The notes under the pieces are model-generated. The model made no database searches and was not told the origin of the DNA. It worked only from the letters and a program-made list of their open reading frames with translations. From Nocardioides sp. Soil797 (GTDB taxonomy: Bacteria; Actinomycetota; Actinomycetes; Propionibacteriales; Nocardioidaceae): DNA of 64,000 nt. The translations under genes were made by a program, and so were the position numbers. Positions within the stretch are counted from its first letter, which is position 1; each line of letters starts with the position of its first letter. This document shows positions 25,861 to 33,763 of this stretch, in pieces. The stretch lies in the NCBI GenBank assembly GCA_001429555.1, contig LMSR01000002.1, forward strand, positions 119,967 through 183,966, written 5' to 3'.

Positions 25861-27159
25861 CTCCAGGAAATCCGCAGCGGCAATCCGGAGCGAAGCGGGC
25901 CGCTGGTCGGCGCCACCGAACCTGGCCACCTGTGCCCAGACCCAGTCACCCATCGACGGGGCGAGCGGCTCGTCGGGTTGCCCGGCACGCCGCTTGACGA
26001 CAGCGCCGAACGACACGACCACCAGGTAGTCACCGGCGTCGTCAGTCATCACCGCCTCGCGTACGTCGTTCTCGGGCCAGCCCGGGTAGGCGGAGGCGTC
26101 GGCGTCGATGGCGTCCTCCAGGGCGATCATCTCGGCTGCCGTCATCAGTCGGAAGGGTCCTCCGAGGCCCCAGGTGTCGCCGACGCCGGGCCGTTGGCCG
26201 TCGTGCCACAGCGCCAGGCTCTCGCCGGCGAGCGCTCCGGCCTCCTCGGTCTGCTCGGGTGACGCGGGCGGCGACAGGGTGGCCCGCACCTCCGCCGGCA
26301 GCACCTCCTCGAGCGCGACCAGGGCGGAGTCGAGATCGATGCCGAGCTCCCTCTCGCGGAGCAGCCGCCAAGTCGTCTCGAGCACGCCCGAGCGACGTAT
26401 GTCGTCGATCGTGATGCCTTCCTCCGCGGCGTCGTCGACGACGCCCCGCACTGTGCGGGTGGTCTCCAGCAGGGTCTGGAACAACTCCTCGGTGGGATCG
26501 ATGCGCAGAATCCGCAGGGTCAGCTCCTCGGCCTCGTCGAAACGGTATTGGACGAGGTACGACCAGCCGAGCATCAGCGCGACCCAGGGGCTGGCGGCAT
26601 CGGCGCGGATGGCCTCCTCGGCGGCGGGCATGAAGCGCTCCAGCGGCGCGAAGTTGGACAGCAGGTATCCGGCACGCTGGGCCAACGCCACGGGGAGGTC
26701 GTCGGGACTGGTGCGTGCGCACATCGCCACCGCGTCGTCGAGCCGTTGCCAGGCGTGGTCGAGGTCGCCGTTCTCGGCCATGGCGGAGCCGAGCTCCATC
26801 ACGTTGCCCCAGCTCTCCGGCTCCTCCTTGATCGCGACGTCGGCCCACCGCAATGCCTCGGCGTGGTCGCGCAGCCCGAACGACACGTGCCGCAGGCACT
26901 GGGCCGCGGTGACGAAGTGGTTGTCGCGACGCCCGGCCACCTGGAGGAAGACGCGTTTGGCCTCCTCGAGGCGCCCGCTGGCCTCGAGATGGAGGCCGAG
27001 CAGGAGCGAAGCGCTGCTGCGCTCCGGTTGGGCCGCGATCACCTGGGCGGCGAGCTCGCCCACCTTCGGATGGGTCGGCTGCGCGGAGAGCAGCTCCCAG
27101 CCCAGGTCGAGATTGTGCTCGATGGCGTCGCGCTGGTTGTCCAGCTGGTGATTGGTCAC
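25849..27159 (-). CDS. TPR-repeat protein coupled to an AAA+ ATPase
   Basis: A 436-residue soluble protein. Residues about 5-240 are TPR-like helical repeats (LDLGWELLSAQPTHPKVGEL, HAEALRWADVAIKEEPESW, LMLGWSYLVQYRFDEAEEL). The C-terminal part (about 330-436) is mixed alpha/beta. GTG 27159 forms a GTGA overlap with the stop of the AAA+ gene, so it is translated with it. Likely adaptor or substrate-recognition subunit of the unfoldase, by inference. Confidence 0.75.
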   Translation of the reverse strand: MTNHQLDNQRDAIEHNLDLGWELLSAQPTHPKVGELAAQVIAAQPERSSASLLLGLHLEASGRLEEAKRVFLQVAGRRDNHFVTAAQCLRHVSFGLRDHAEALRWADVAIKEEPESWGNVMELGSAMAENGDLDHAWQRLDDAVAMCARTSPDDLPVALAQRAGYLLSNFAPLERFMPAAEEAIRADAASPWVALMLGWSYLVQYRFDEAEELTLRILRIDPTEELFQTLLETTRTVRGVVDDAAEEGITIDDIRRSGVLETTWRLLRERELGIDLDSALVALEEVLPAEVRATLSPPASPEQTEEAGALAGESLALWHDGQRPGVGDTWGLGGPFRLMTAAEMIALEDAIDADASAYPGWPENDVREAVMTDDAGDYLVVVSFGAVVKRRAGQPDEPLAPSMGDWVWAQVARFGGADQRPASLRIAAADFLESQG

Positions 27160-28340
27160 TGCATTCCTCGCTTGACCCGGTGGGCGCGCAGCTGGTCGAA
27201 GGTGCCGTCGTCGACGCCGTACTCCAGCACCGGTGCCACCTGGTCGAACCATGACCTCGTGGACTGGGTGATCGTGCCGGCCGCGGCCAGCAACGACTCG
27301 GTGGTCACGGGCACCAGCTCGCCCCTGCTCATGGATTCGGTCATCGCCTGCTGCAGGGCGCTCGTGGTCAGGTGGGCCAGATCGGCACCCGAGAAGCCTT
27401 CGGTGGCCGCGGCGACAGCCACCACGTCGACGTCGGCGGCGGGCTTGCCCTCGAGTGCACCCTGCACGATCGCGGCCCGGGCGACGGCGTCGGGCGGCAG
27501 CACCAGCACCGTCTTGTCGATGCGACCGGGTCGGCGCAACGCCGAGTCGATGTCCCAGGGACGGTTGGTCGCGGCCAGGAAGTAGACGCCGTCGTTGGCG
27601 CTGCCCACGCCGTCGAGCTCCTCGAGCAGCTGGGTGACCAGCATCCGCATGGCCTGCGAGCCGCCGCCACCCGACGTACGTTTGCCGCCGAGGGCGTCGA
27701 ACTCGTCGAAGAAGATCACGCACGGTGCTGCCGCGCGAGCGTGGCGGAAGATGCTCTGCACCGCCTTCTCGCTCTCGCCGACATACTTGCCGAGCAGGTC
27801 GGCCAGGGTCACGTGGATGAACGACGCCCCGAGGTCGCCGGCGATCGCCCGGGCGATGTAGGTCTTGCCGCACCCGGGCGGGCCGTACATCAGCAGCGAG
27901 CCGCCGGGCGTCTGGCCGAACGCCGCCGCAAGCTCCGGGTTGCGCAACGGCGCCAGGAACGTCGAGTCGAGGTGCTGCTTGACCTCGGCAAGCCCGGCCA
28001 CGTCGGCCAACGTCACCTTCGGGCGTTCGGCGTCCCACAGAGAGGCCTCGGCTCCGATGACCTCGGGGTCGTCGTCGGCAGGGGCAGGCACGGGCTCGGC
28101 GGGAGGCGCCGAGGACGACGTACGCATCCGAGCCGCCATCAGCCGGGCCCGCAGCACGCGGGCGCGGGCCGGGTCGCCGCCGTGCGCCTCGAACGCGCCG
28201 AGCTCGTGTGCGGCACGGTCGGGGTCATGCTCGAGCAGCAGGGTCACGAAGTCCTCGCGCAGGGCGAGGTTGCCGGGGTCGGCTGCCACCTCGCGCGCGA
28301 TCACCTCGACGAAGTCGTTGCCGGATGGTGCGTCGTTCAC
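27156..28340 (-). CDS. AAA+ ATPase with substrate-threading pore loop
   Basis: A 394-residue classical AAA ATPase. Walker A GPPGCGKT (153-160), pore loop KYVGES (185-190, aromatic-hydrophobic-Gly), Walker B VIFFDEFD (208-215), sensor 1 ATNR (257-260) and arginine fingers RRPGR (269-273). The pore loop and the GESEK context are those of protein-remodelling AAA enzymes (p97, katanin, Vps4 type). The N-terminal 100 residues are helical with an Ala/Pro linker and may bind the partner. First gene of a pair with the TPR protein. Confidence 0.88.
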   Translation of the reverse strand: MNDAPSGNDFVEVIAREVAADPGNLALREDFVTLLLEHDPDRAAHELGAFEAHGGDPARARVLRARLMAARMRTSSSAPPAEPVPAPADDDPEVIGAEASLWDAERPKVTLADVAGLAEVKQHLDSTFLAPLRNPELAAAFGQTPGGSLLMYGPPGCGKTYIARAIAGDLGASFIHVTLADLLGKYVGESEKAVQSIFRHARAAAPCVIFFDEFDALGGKRTSGGGGSQAMRMLVTQLLEELDGVGSANDGVYFLAATNRPWDIDSALRRPGRIDKTVLVLPPDAVARAAIVQGALEGKPAADVDVVAVAAATEGFSGADLAHLTTSALQQAMTESMSRGELVPVTTESLLAAAGTITQSTRSWFDQVAPVLEYGVDDGTFDQLRAHRVKRGMQ

Positions 28341-28380
28341 TGTGGTTCTCCGTCGTGGTCAAGGGGGCTTCGCGTGAAGG

Positions 28381-28794
28381 TCAGTCGAACTGCGGACGCA
28401 GGCCCTGGCGGAAGGTCCGGACATTCGCCGGACTCATCTTCCAGCGATCCCGGTCGGTGTCCTCGAAGGTGATGTCGTAGCGCCCGGATGCTCGTTCGAA
28501 CTGCACCAGAGTCTGCACGGGCAGGGTGTCGCCGGGTGCGTAGTGGCTGGCGAAGTAGTCGTCGGCGGCGGAGCGGACCGTGCTCGCCCGCACGGCCACC
28601 GCGGTGATCGTGTCGTCAGGGGAGTAGGTGTAGCCGTGGGCGCTGAAGACGCCCTCGTCGACATCGATGATCATGGAGAAGGACTCCCAGTCGACGGGCG
28701 CAGGTGCCATGTTCTCGATCAGGGCGCGGATCAGGTCGGCGGTGACGGTCTCGGACAAGGTGCTCCCATTCTCGGTTCGGTCTGGTGCGGCCAT
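28381..28794 (-). CDS. Hypothetical protein, 137 aa, upstream of the AAA+ gene
   Basis: Acidic single-domain protein, predicted alpha/beta (FSMIIDVDEGVFSAHGYTYSP, RYDITFEDTDRDRWKM). The layout recalls small YezG/DUF600-like immunity folds, but I cannot assign it. It is 40 bp upstream of the AAA+ gene on the same strand and may belong to the operon. Confidence 0.6.
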   Translation of the reverse strand: MAAPDRTENGSTLSETVTADLIRALIENMAPAPVDWESFSMIIDVDEGVFSAHGYTYSPDDTITAVAVRASTVRSAADDYFASHYAPGDTLPVQTLVQFERASGRYDITFEDTDRDRWKMSPANVRTFRQGLRPQFD

Positions 28795-28841
28795 CCTTCC
28801 CCAGTCGTGAAGGTCTCAACCATTCTCCGCAGGCCCCTGGA

Positions 28842-29252
28842 TCAGTTGATGATCTCGCCGCGTTGCTCGGCGGCCAGCGCAGCAAGGCGGTCGCGCCAAC
28901 CCTGGAGCTCCTCAGGCGACAGCCGCGGCCAGTCGATGACCTCGCGCACGATCCGGAGCGGCTCCGCACTGCGGTAGGACCGGGTGGGGTTGCCGGGGAA
29001 CTTCTTGTCCGTCACGTTGGGGTCGTTGGTGAACTCTCCGGTCGGCTCCACGGCATACACCCGCGGCTCGCCGTCGCCCTGCGCCAACTCGGCAGCCAGC
29101 CCGGCGCCGCCGAGCAGCGCGGTGAAGTAGATGTGGTTCATCACCACTTCGGGGCGATAGTTCGACCGGAACCCGGCCGTCAGCAGGTCGCCCTCCCGCA
29201 GGTCGGCCTTCGTGCCGTGGAAGAAGGGGCCTTCGTCCAGAACTTCACTCAC
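28842..29252 (-). CDS. arr: Rifamycin ADP-ribosyltransferase (Arr)
   Basis: A 136-residue enzyme of the Arr family, which transfers ADP-ribose from NAD+ to the C23 hydroxyl of rifamycins. The sequence carries the family's full conserved run: FFHGTKADLREGDLL (NAD-binding His), MNHIYFTALLGGAGLAAELA, VYAVEPTGEFTNDPNVTDKK and PTRSYRSAEPLRIV. Length (about 140) is standard. GTG 29252 is the start. Chromosomal arr genes are frequent in soil actinobacteria and confer natural rifampicin tolerance. Confidence 0.93.
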   Translation of the reverse strand: MSEVLDEGPFFHGTKADLREGDLLTAGFRSNYRPEVVMNHIYFTALLGGAGLAAELAQGDGEPRVYAVEPTGEFTNDPNVTDKKFPGNPTRSYRSAEPLRIVREVIDWPRLSPEELQGWRDRLAALAAEQRGEIIN

Positions 29253-29303
29253 GGGGCAACAGTAGTGGCAGCGACGTCGCCCATCGGGTGTCACGATGGG
29301 CGC

Positions 29304-29705
29304 ATGAGCATTGTACGCACGCTGGCGCGAGTGGTCCTGGGCTCCCTGATGGTCGGCGCTGGCGTCAGTCACCTGACCTTCGCCCGCGACGGGTTCCGGG
29401 CCCAGGTGCCCGCGTGGTTCCCGGTCGACGAGGACCTGACCGTGCTCGGTTCGGGTGCCGTGGAGATCGGACTGGGGGTCGCGTTCGTCGCACTGCCCCA
29501 ACGCAAACGCCTCGTCGGTGGACTGCTGGCCGCGTTCTTCGTCGCGATCTTCCCCGGCAACATCGCTCAGTACGTCGAGGGGGTCAACGCCTTCGGTCTC
29601 GATTCCGACGCCAAGCGCTTGGCCCGGCTCTTCTTCCAACCGGTGCTGGTCGTGTGGGCACTGTTCGGGGGTGACTGGTTCCGTCGGGTCAGAGCACGTC
29701 CTTGA
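29304..29705 (+). CDS. DoxX-family membrane protein
   Basis: A 133-residue four-helix membrane protein with the DoxX pattern: LARVVLGSLMVGAGVSHLTF, GSGAVEIGLGVAFVALP and GLLAAFFVAIFPGNIAQYVEG. Family members are linked to thiol/redox homeostasis but the reaction here is unknown. ATG 29304 fits the helix 1 start. Divergent from arr. Confidence 0.82.
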   Translation: MSIVRTLARVVLGSLMVGAGVSHLTFARDGFRAQVPAWFPVDEDLTVLGSGAVEIGLGVAFVALPQRKRLVGGLLAAFFVAIFPGNIAQYVEGVNAFGLDSDAKRLARLFFQPVLVVWALFGGDWFRRVRARP

Positions 29706-29776
29706 ACTGCTCGTGGCTGCGATGAGATTGATGCCCGGGCCGGGTCTACCCGAGACCGACCAGGAGAGGACCGTCC

Positions 29777-29848
29777 ATGCCCAGCGCCCCCGTCGAGGCC
29801 GCCGGCTACTCGAGGACAGCGCCGACTGTCGCAGCGCTCGAGAGCTGA
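29777..29848 (+). CDS. Possible 23-residue leader ORF
   Basis: ATG 29777 follows an AGGAGAGG ribosome binding site and the frame closes at TGA 29846-29848, 4 bp before the next ATG. The peptide is Ala/Ser/Pro-rich without a recognised motif. It may be a leader peptide, or a chance frame that happens to have a good Shine-Dalgarno sequence. Confidence 0.3.
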   Translation: MPSAPVEAAGYSRTAPTVAALES

Positions 29849-29852
29849 GCGG

Positions 29853-30743
29853 ATGACGACGATCCACGCGAACGGAGTCGACCTGGGCATCGAGGCCTTC
29901 GGCCGGGACGACAGCCCGTTGGTGCTCCTGGTCGGTGGCACGACCATGCTGTCGTGGCCCGACGCCCTGTGCCAGCGGCTGGCCGCCGGTGGTCGACGGG
30001 TGGTGCGCTACGACCTGCGCGACAGTGGCGAGTCGACGACGCTGGACCCCGGGGCGCCGGCGTACAACCTGCGTGACCTGGCCGCAGACGCGGCTGCGTT
30101 GGTGGCTGTGCTCGGCGCCGAGACAGCCCACCTGGCCGGCATCGGCGTCGGCGGAATGGTGGCTCAGGTGGCCGCGCTCGACCATCCGCACGCCTTCGGG
30201 GCGTTGACCCTGGTCGGTACCCGTGCGGTCGCACCCGGGCCGGTCGACGACGACCTCCCGGACCACGACGCGGCCACCATGCAGGCCCTCTTCTCCCGGA
30301 CGATGCGGGACTGGACCGACCGGGACGCGGTCGCCGACTTCGCGGCCGCCGGCGCCCCGCTCCTGGGCAACGACCCGGCGCAGGCCCGCGAGACCGCGAC
30401 CCGCATCTGGGACCGCACGCCCTCCTCGGACCCCGCTGTGCACATGGCCAACCAGCTGGGCTTGGTCTTCTCACGACTCGACTGCGCGCCCAGGTGGCGC
30501 GAACGTCTCGGCGAGCTGGCGCTGCCCACGCTCGTCGTGCACGGTGCCGCGGACCCGTTCTTCCCGGTCGGCAACGGCGCGGTGCTGGCCGCGGAGATCC
30601 CCGGCGCGCGACTGCTGGTGCTCGACGACATGGGCACCGCCTTGCGCGACGACACTGTCGACGACGTCGCCGCAGTCATGATGGCGAACGGTGCCACCGG
30701 GGGCCGTCATGGTGTTGATCGCGGCGGGTCTGCTGAGGGCTGA
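29853..30743 (+). CDS. Alpha/beta-hydrolase-fold protein lacking catalytic Ser and His
   Basis: A 296-residue protein of the aclacinomycin methylesterase/RdmC-like branch: VRYDLRDSGESTTLDPGAPAY, HLAGIGVGGMVAQ, VVHGAADPFFP. The nucleophile elbow, normally G-x-S-x-G, is G96-I-G98-V-G100, so the Ser is Gly. The catalytic His, normally in MGH near the C-terminus, is Thr (about residue 262). The acid Asp (about 234) is kept. It is therefore a probable pseudoenzyme or uses another mechanism. Start ATG 29853. Confidence 0.8.
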   Translation: MTTIHANGVDLGIEAFGRDDSPLVLLVGGTTMLSWPDALCQRLAAGGRRVVRYDLRDSGESTTLDPGAPAYNLRDLAADAAALVAVLGAETAHLAGIGVGGMVAQVAALDHPHAFGALTLVGTRAVAPGPVDDDLPDHDAATMQALFSRTMRDWTDRDAVADFAAAGAPLLGNDPAQARETATRIWDRTPSSDPAVHMANQLGLVFSRLDCAPRWRERLGELALPTLVVHGAADPFFPVGNGAVLAAEIPGARLLVLDDMGTALRDDTVDDVAAVMMANGATGGRHGVDRGGSAEG

Positions 30744-30799
30744 TCTGCTCTGGGCCGCACGCCCTTCTGCGTGGGCAACGGTCGCGTCAGGCTCGGACC

Positions 30800-31408
30800 A
30801 TGACCGACGAACACCGACCCCTGGCCCTGGGCAAGCGCACCGCGGAGGACCTCCTCGGCCAGCGCATCCTGCTCCTCGACTCACCACTGGACGACGAAAT
30901 CGGCGCCCTTCTGTGCGCCCAGCTGGTGCTGCTCTCGACCGACGACCCGACCACGGACATCAGCCTCTGGATCAACTCACCCGGTGGCTCGGTGACCGCG
31001 ATGCTGGCGATCGCCGACACCATGCGCCTGGTCCCCAACGATGTGTCCACCGTGGTGCTGGGCATGGCCTACTCGGCCGGCCAGTTCCTGCTGTGCTGTG
31101 GCACCGAGGGCAAGAGGTATGCGATGCCCCACGCCAAGGTGCTGCTGCACCAGGGCTCGGCCGGCATCGGCGGCACCGCGGTCGACATCGAGCTGCAGGC
31201 CGAGGACCTGCGCCACATGCGTGACACGGTGCTCGGCATCATCGCCGAACGCACCGGCCAGACGCCCGAGCAGGTCTTCGAGGACTCGCTGCGCGACCAC
31301 ATGTTCAGCGCCACCGAGGCCCGCGACTACGGGTTCATCGACCACCTCGTCACCGACCTCGAAGAGATCAGACCACGCACTCGTCGTACGACGGGACTGC
31401 GGCGATGA
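30800..31408 (+). CDS. clpP: ClpP-type serine protease subunit (first of pair)
   Basis: A 202-residue ATP-dependent Clp protease proteolytic subunit. Catalytic triad S92 (GMAYSAGQ), H117 (KVLLHQGS), D166 (LRDHMF). The oxyanion/handle strand is [13 protein letters not shown]. This pair differs from the housekeeping clpP1P2 by its position beside an XRE regulator, the arrangement known for clpP3-clpP4/popR in Streptomyces. ATGA overlap with the next gene. An AAA+ unfoldase (ClpC/ClpX) must come from elsewhere. Confidence 0.9.
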   Translation: MTDEHRPLALGKRTAEDLLGQRILLLDSPLDDEIGALLCAQLVLLSTDDPTTDISLWINSPGGSVTAMLAIADTMRLVPNDVSTVVLGMAYSAGQFLLCCGTEGKRYAMPHAKVLLHQGSAGIGGTAVDIELQAEDLRHMRDTVLGIIAERTGQTPEQVFEDSLRDHMFSATEARDYGFIDHLVTDLEEIRPRTRRTTGLRR

Positions 31409-31992
31409 GCAGCTACACGATCCCCAACGTGGTCAGCCGGACGCCGCGCGGCGAGAAGGTGATGGACGTCTACAGCCGACTGCTCGAGGAACGCATCGTC
31501 TACCTCGGCACCGAGATCGACGACGGCGTCGCCAACGCGCTCATCGCGCAGATCCTGCACCTGGAGTCCGAGAGCCACGACTCCCCGATCAACCTCTACA
31601 TCAACTCGCCGGGCGGCTCGATCACGGCGACCTTCGCGCTCTACGACACGATCCGGTTCTGCCGGGTGCCGGTGGCCACCACATGCGTGGGCCAGGCGTT
31701 CTCCAGCACGGCGTTGCTGCTGGCCGCCGGTGAACCCGGTCAACGCTCGGTGCTCCCGCACGCGCGGGTGATGCTGCACCAGCCATCAGGCCAGGGGCGT
31801 GGCACGATCCCCGACCTGATCCTGGCCGCCGACGAGATCCTGCGCGTCCGCGAGGAGATGGAGCAGGCGCTGAGCCTGCACACGGGGCAGGACGTCGAGG
31901 CGTTGCGGCACGACACCGATCGCGACCGGATCTTCCGCGCGGACGAGGCAGTCGCCTACGGACTGGCCGACCAGGTGATCAGCAGCCGTTGA
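31405..31992 (+). CDS. clpP: ClpP-type serine protease subunit (second of pair)
   Basis: A 195-residue ClpP subunit with triad S100 (GQAFSSTAL), H125 (VMLHQPSG) and D174 (TDRDRIF). The Ser context GQAFS-S instead of GQAAS-M is a variation. Probably forms a mixed tetradecamer with the upstream ClpP, as with other actinobacterial pairs. Start ATG 31405 in an ATGA overlap. Confidence 0.9.
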   Translation: MSSYTIPNVVSRTPRGEKVMDVYSRLLEERIVYLGTEIDDGVANALIAQILHLESESHDSPINLYINSPGGSITATFALYDTIRFCRVPVATTCVGQAFSSTALLLAAGEPGQRSVLPHARVMLHQPSGQGRGTIPDLILAADEILRVREEMEQALSLHTGQDVEALRHDTDRDRIFRADEAVAYGLADQVISSR

Positions 31993-31994
31993 CC

Positions 31995-32384
31995 TCAGCC
32001 GGCCAGGGCCAGGGGGGCGCCGTACGACTGGGGTGCGGCGGCGTTGCTCGTCCGGCCGAATGGCTCGCTCGAGATGACCAGCGGCGCCGAGGGTACGGCG
32101 TACAACCGGCGGGCCGCGGCCATCGCCAGCTCGTGCAGGGTGAGGTCGAGGGCGCCGGCGACGGCGGAGAGCACCTCTGAGGACGGGTCCTTGCGGCCAC
32201 GCTCGACCTCGGAGAGGTATTGCGTCGAGATGCCGGCCCGCCCGGCGGTCTCGCTCAACTTCTCGCCCCGCTCGTGGCGCCGCTCTCGGAGCAGGTCGCC
32301 GGTCACCTCGCGCCACAGAGGCTCGGGCTCACCACGGGAGACGTCACGTTCGGACGGTGTCGGCAGTGGCATCAGGTGACCCAT
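31995..32384 (-). CDS. XRE-family HTH regulator beside the clpP pair (PopR/ClgR-like)
   Basis: A 129-residue regulator. The HTH_3 domain is at about residues 28-85 (LRERRHERGEKLSETAGRAGISTQYLSEVERGRKDPSS). The C-terminal tail ends in hydrophobic residues (APLALAG), which is the style of end recognised by Clp proteases; ClgR and PopR in Streptomyces are themselves Clp substrates. Position directly convergent to the clpP genes matches clpP3P4-popR. Control of the clpP pair is inferred. Confidence 0.78.
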   Translation of the reverse strand: MGHLMPLPTPSERDVSRGEPEPLWREVTGDLLRERRHERGEKLSETAGRAGISTQYLSEVERGRKDPSSEVLSAVAGALDLTLHELAMAAARRLYAVPSAPLVISSEPFGRTSNAAAPQSYGAPLALAG

Positions 32385-32397
32385 GCATTCGAGGTTA

Positions 32398-32444
32398 GCC
32401 ACCTGCGGTGGCAGCAACGGTGCCGTTCTGCTGTGGGCAGAACG
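32398..32444. promoter_or_regulatory. Two inverted repeats in the divergent XRE/dioxygenase control region
   Basis: GCCACC-TGC-GGTGGC (32398-32412) and CGTTCTGC-N5-GCAGAACG (32424-32444) lie within 60 bp upstream of the XRE start and about 130 bp upstream of the dioxygenase-like gene. They could be operators, or hairpins in the leader. Confidence 0.5.
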
Positions 32445-32570
32445 CGCACCGGCCCCGGGGTGAGGGCTGCGGGAGGTCGCAGAGCACGAACAGCGGAGGC
32501 ACAGGAATCGCACAGACTGGGCCGTCACGGTAGGGGCAGCCAACCGACCCGCAGATCCAGGAGGATCACC

Positions 32571-33521
32571 GTGAGACGCACTCCCAGCCACCACGAAGAC
32601 CATGGTCCGACCTACGAAGGCCGGCCGCTGGCCCGCCCCGGCGACGAGATCATGGACCAGGGTGTGGGCTTCGACCTGACCACCCTGGTCACCCGGCGAC
32701 GCGTCCTCAGCGTGGTCGGCGTGGGGGTGGGCGCCGCCACGCTCGCAGCCTGCGGCGCCGACAAGGAGACCGTCTCGTCCAACGCGAGCTCGGCGACGTC
32801 CGAGGGGGAGATCCCCGAGGAGACCAACGGCCCCTACCCGGCCGACGGCACGAGCGATGACCTCAACGTGCTGGGCGAGTCCGGGATCGTGCGCAGCGAC
32901 ATCACCTCCAGTCTCGACGGCGGTGAGACGGTCGACGGTGTCCCACTGACGATGACCTTCAGCGTCAACGACCTGGCCGAGGACAAGGTCTTCACCGGGG
33001 CCGCGGTCTACGCCTGGCACTGCGATGCCCAGGGCCGCTACTCGATGTACACCGAAGGTGTCGAGGACGAGACCTGGCTGCGTGGCGTCCAGGTCGTCGA
33101 CGCCGACGGCGAGGTCAGCTTCACCACCATCGTGCCCGGTTGCTATGCGGGCCGGTGGCCGCACATCCACTTCGAGGTCTATCCGGACGTCGACTCGGCC
33201 ACCGACGTGGAGAACGTCATCGCCACCTCCCAGGTGGCCTTCCCGGAAGAGACCCTCACGGGGGTCTACGAGCTCGACACCTATGCGGGCTCCGCGCAGA
33301 ACCTGGCCGGCGTCGGCTCCGTCGAGGACGACGGCATCTTCTCGGACAGCGTCGACCTCCAGATGGCCACCGTCACGGGAAGCCTCAAGAAGGGGTACGC
33401 CGCCAGCCTTGCCGTGGGTGTCGACACGAGCACCGAGCCCTCAGCTGGGGGCGCAGGCGGTGGCATGCCCGGCGGCGAGCCGCCGTCGGGTGGTACGCCG
33501 CCCGAGCCGCCGGCCAACTGA
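32571..33521 (+). CDS. Intradiol dioxygenase-like lipoprotein with Tat signal
   Basis: A 316-residue exported protein. The N-terminus has a twin-arginine motif (TRRRVLSVVG) followed by a lipobox (TLAAC), so it is Tat-exported and lipidated. The mature domain is of the intradiol ring-cleavage dioxygenase type: ETNGPYPADG, AVYAWHCDAQGRYSMY and GCYAGRWPHIHFEVY, which provide the Tyr-Tyr-His-His iron ligands. The C-terminal tail is Gly/Pro-rich. GGAGGA lies 6 bp before GTG 32571. Three Tat translocase genes follow immediately. Substrate unknown. Confidence 0.87.
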   Translation: MRRTPSHHEDHGPTYEGRPLARPGDEIMDQGVGFDLTTLVTRRRVLSVVGVGVGAATLAACGADKETVSSNASSATSEGEIPEETNGPYPADGTSDDLNVLGESGIVRSDITSSLDGGETVDGVPLTMTFSVNDLAEDKVFTGAAVYAWHCDAQGRYSMYTEGVEDETWLRGVQVVDADGEVSFTTIVPGCYAGRWPHIHFEVYPDVDSATDVENVIATSQVAFPEETLTGVYELDTYAGSAQNLAGVGSVEDDGIFSDSVDLQMATVTGSLKKGYAASLAVGVDTSTEPSAGGAGGGMPGGEPPSGGTPPEPPAN

Positions 33522-33556
33522 TCCCTCATCCAGAAACCAGAAACAAGGAGTCACAC

Positions 33557-33763
33557 ATGTTCGCGAACCTCACGGGCTGGCACGCCCTCGTCATCCTGAC
33601 CATCGTCCTGCTCGTCTTCGGGTCGGCCAAGCTGCCCGCGCTCGCCAGGAGCGTCGGCCAGTCGATGCGCATCCTGCGCGACGAGGTGCATGACGAAGCT
33701 GGCGCCGAGACCGCGGCGGCGCCCACGACGACCATCGACCCGGCCAGCCGCCGGGCGTCGTGA
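33557..33763 (+). CDS. tatA: TatA-like translocase subunit
   Basis: A 68-residue protein: short N-terminus, one membrane helix (ALVILTIVLLVFG), the hinge FGSAKLP and an amphipathic helix (LARSVGQSMRILRDEV). This is the TatA pattern. An AAGGAG box precedes ATG 33557. GTGA overlap with tatC. It is short, as expected for TatA rather than TatB. Confidence 0.88.
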   Translation: MFANLTGWHALVILTIVLLVFGSAKLPALARSVGQSMRILRDEVHDEAGAETAAAPTTTIDPASRRAS

